The position numbers and the translations under genes were made by a program. The notes beneath the pieces are model-generated. The model did no database searches, was not told the origin of the DNA, and was given only the letters and a program-made list of their open reading frames with translations. Shown piece after piece: positions 62,753-64,000 of a stretch of 64,000 bases of DNA (position 1 is the stretch's first letter; each line of letters starts with the position of its first letter). The stretch lies in the NCBI GenBank assembly GCA_905250125.1, contig CAJNOL010000134.1, forward strand, positions 124,001 through 188,000. The letters are read 5' to 3'. The stretch comes from Rotaria sordida. Taxonomy: Eukaryota; Rotifera; Eurotatoria; Philodinida; Philodinidae.

Positions 62753-62940
62753 AAGTTCAGTTCGTTCGAATGAGCTGTTCTAAAAGTTCAGCTCATATGA
62801 AATGTGCTGTTTCAAAAGTTCGATTCGCTCAAATGAGCTGTTCTAACAGTTCAGCTCATGTGAAATGAGCTGTTCCAAAAGTTCGGTTCGTTCAAATGAG
62901 CTGCTCGAACAGTTCTTTCGCTCATTTGAGCGGAGTTCGT
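62753..62940. repeat. 31-bp tandem repeat with alternating A and B units
   Basis: Six units of about 31 bases. A units read AAAAGTTCAGTTCGTTCGAA then TGAGCTGTTCT. B units read AAAAGTTCAGCTCATATGAA then ATGTGCTGTTTC. They alternate A-B-A-B-A, giving a dimeric higher-order period near 63, followed by a diverged sixth copy. The AGCTGTTC...GTTCAGCT junctions are partly palindromic. Confidence 0.75.
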
Positions 62941-62946
62941 GAGCTG

Positions 62947-62990
62947 CACACCCACACTCACACCCACACCCACACCCCACACCCACACCC
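62947..62990. repeat. short CCCACA telomere-like tract
   Basis: A C-rich run of about seven CCCACA-type units, in the same orientation as the long tract at 61006-61261. It starts directly after the 31-bp repeat, with AGCTGCAC at the junction (62942-62949). Confidence 0.8.
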
Positions 62991-63493
62991 TGCTTAGGAA
63001 CTATATTCGTAAGTTACTTACCAAGATACAAAAATCAAAATAAAATTTGTCACAGAATTTTACTAGTAATAGTTTCCAACTTGGTTGAATGTCGTATATG
63101 CAAAATGCGTCGTTTGTTTGTCGAGGGACTCTTGTGTTACTTGTGCAACATAAAAAGGCTTTACTTATTTTTCTTTTTTCTCTCTCTATTTTTCATGTTT
63201 CTAAAATTTCTCTCAATCAAGTGCTTTCTTGAGAAGTACTGTTCACGACAACAGTAAAATACATAATGTGGAGAGGAGACAAACAATGACGGCAAACAAA
63301 GAAAAAAAATTTGGTAAAACGAAATACAGTTCAAATGAACCACACGCATCGATACTCATTTGTGTATGATGTGAAACTGTTGGTATGGTTGAACAACAGA
63401 TAATGACAGATAATGATAGACTTCTTTCGACATCAGGCGAAGAGATGAAACTTACATTGATATGAAGTTTCAAGAAGTTTTCAGTAAGATACA

Positions 63494-63727
63494 ATGAAAA
63501 TTAATAATTTTCAACATAGGGTGTGGGTATTTCCATCATTCATATTCACAGCTGCACCTCACACCCACACCGGTGCGCTCAATGGAGAGGATTGGAATAA
63601 GGAACCAAGGAATTTATATGGCCAGTGTGAAGTCGTATGCGAGTATCGAAAACGGCTTATCGATCTATTCAGTAGTAACATACAACCATATGTAGTCAAA
63701 CGATCGGCCATGAGTGAATTAAACTAA
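63494..63727 (+). other. 77-codon open frame at the edge of the repeat block
   Basis: ATG at 63494 to TAA at 63725-63727. The second half reads GEDWNKEPRNLYGQCEVVCE and KRLIDLFSSNIQPYVVKRSA, which looks protein-like. The first half crosses a short telomere-like run (CTCACACCCACACC, 63558-63571). Codons such as CGG and GCC are unlike those of neighbouring genes. The family is not recognised. It may be a gene fragment captured at the boundary, or chance. Confidence 0.25.
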
Positions 63728-64000
63728 GCAATTAGAAAAGTCAAAAAAAATCATAAAAATCAAAACACTGTATAACTGGTGGGTTTGGCTTATAGTTGCT
63801 CTATTGTTTTTTATTGCAATACTCGCAAAAAAGTAGAAGAAAGAAGATGAAGTGATAGAATGACGCAAATTAAATGTCACGCTGTGAAGATTTATTGACA
63901 TATGAAGAGTCTATGCAGTCATTGGTTGTGTTGTATTTTACGAAAAGATGAGATTAAAATAAAAGCTTGCAATGAGTGTAACATTATTGTCCTTTTTAGG
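63728..64000. other. AT-rich end of window
   Basis: No gene is seen in the last 273 bases; the sequence returns to the AT-rich composition of the main window. Confidence 0.6.

Overview
The window is animal nuclear DNA, very AT-rich, with genes on both strands cut by short GT-AG introns (mostly 50-70 bp, a few of 400-3000 bp). The metazoan regulators (NeuroD-type bHLH, NK2 homeobox, OVO zinc finger), an axonemal dynein light intermediate chain, and an F-box-like gene of the kind amplified in rotifers all fit a small invertebrate. The (TGTGGG/CCCACA)n tracts near 61 kb match the telomeric hexamer reported for bdelloid rotifers. My best guess is a bdelloid rotifer; the genus is open.

Layout: 2.1-3.1 kb, a four-pass membrane protein (+). 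3.9-4.5 kb, a small tail-anchored protein (+). 7.7-8.7 kb, an intronless NeuroD-family bHLH gene (+) with a TATA/CCAAT promoter. 11.75-13.98 kb, a ten-exon ENPP-type ectophosphodiesterase (-). 15.08-15.85 kb, a hAT-like non-autonomous transposon carrying a 31-bp minisatellite. 16.8-17.8 kb, DNALI1 (+). 20.8-22.2 kb, an NK2 homeobox gene (-). 28.1-30.6 kb, an unrecognised four-exon gene (+) with a one-base frame conflict. 35.5-39.9 kb, a rhodopsin-class GPCR (+) with a 3-kb intron. 41.0-41.3 kb, a second hAT-like MITE. 41.9-44.3 kb, an unrecognised Ser/Asn-rich gene (+). 44.5-44.7 kb, a small coiled-coil ORF (+). 47.3-49.1 kb, OVO (+). 51.6-53.6 kb, a PIP4K2 lipid kinase (+). 56.6-58.7 kb, an F-box/LRR-like gene (+).

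The last 3 kb (about 60.9-63.6 kb) differs sharply. It is GC-richer and built from telomere-like hexamers in a head-to-head arrangement, a 1.1-kb terminal-inverted-repeat element full of GTCACG boxes, and several degenerate minisatellites. It looks like a subtelomeric block, or the scar of a chromosome-end fusion, inside otherwise ordinary sequence, and is the most interesting part of the window.

The genes do not form a pathway. Three developmental transcription factors lie in wide gene-poor spacers, which is usual for genes with extended regulatory DNA. All exon models were built by hand from splice consensus, reading-frame continuity and recognised protein similarity. Nothing was aligned by computer.
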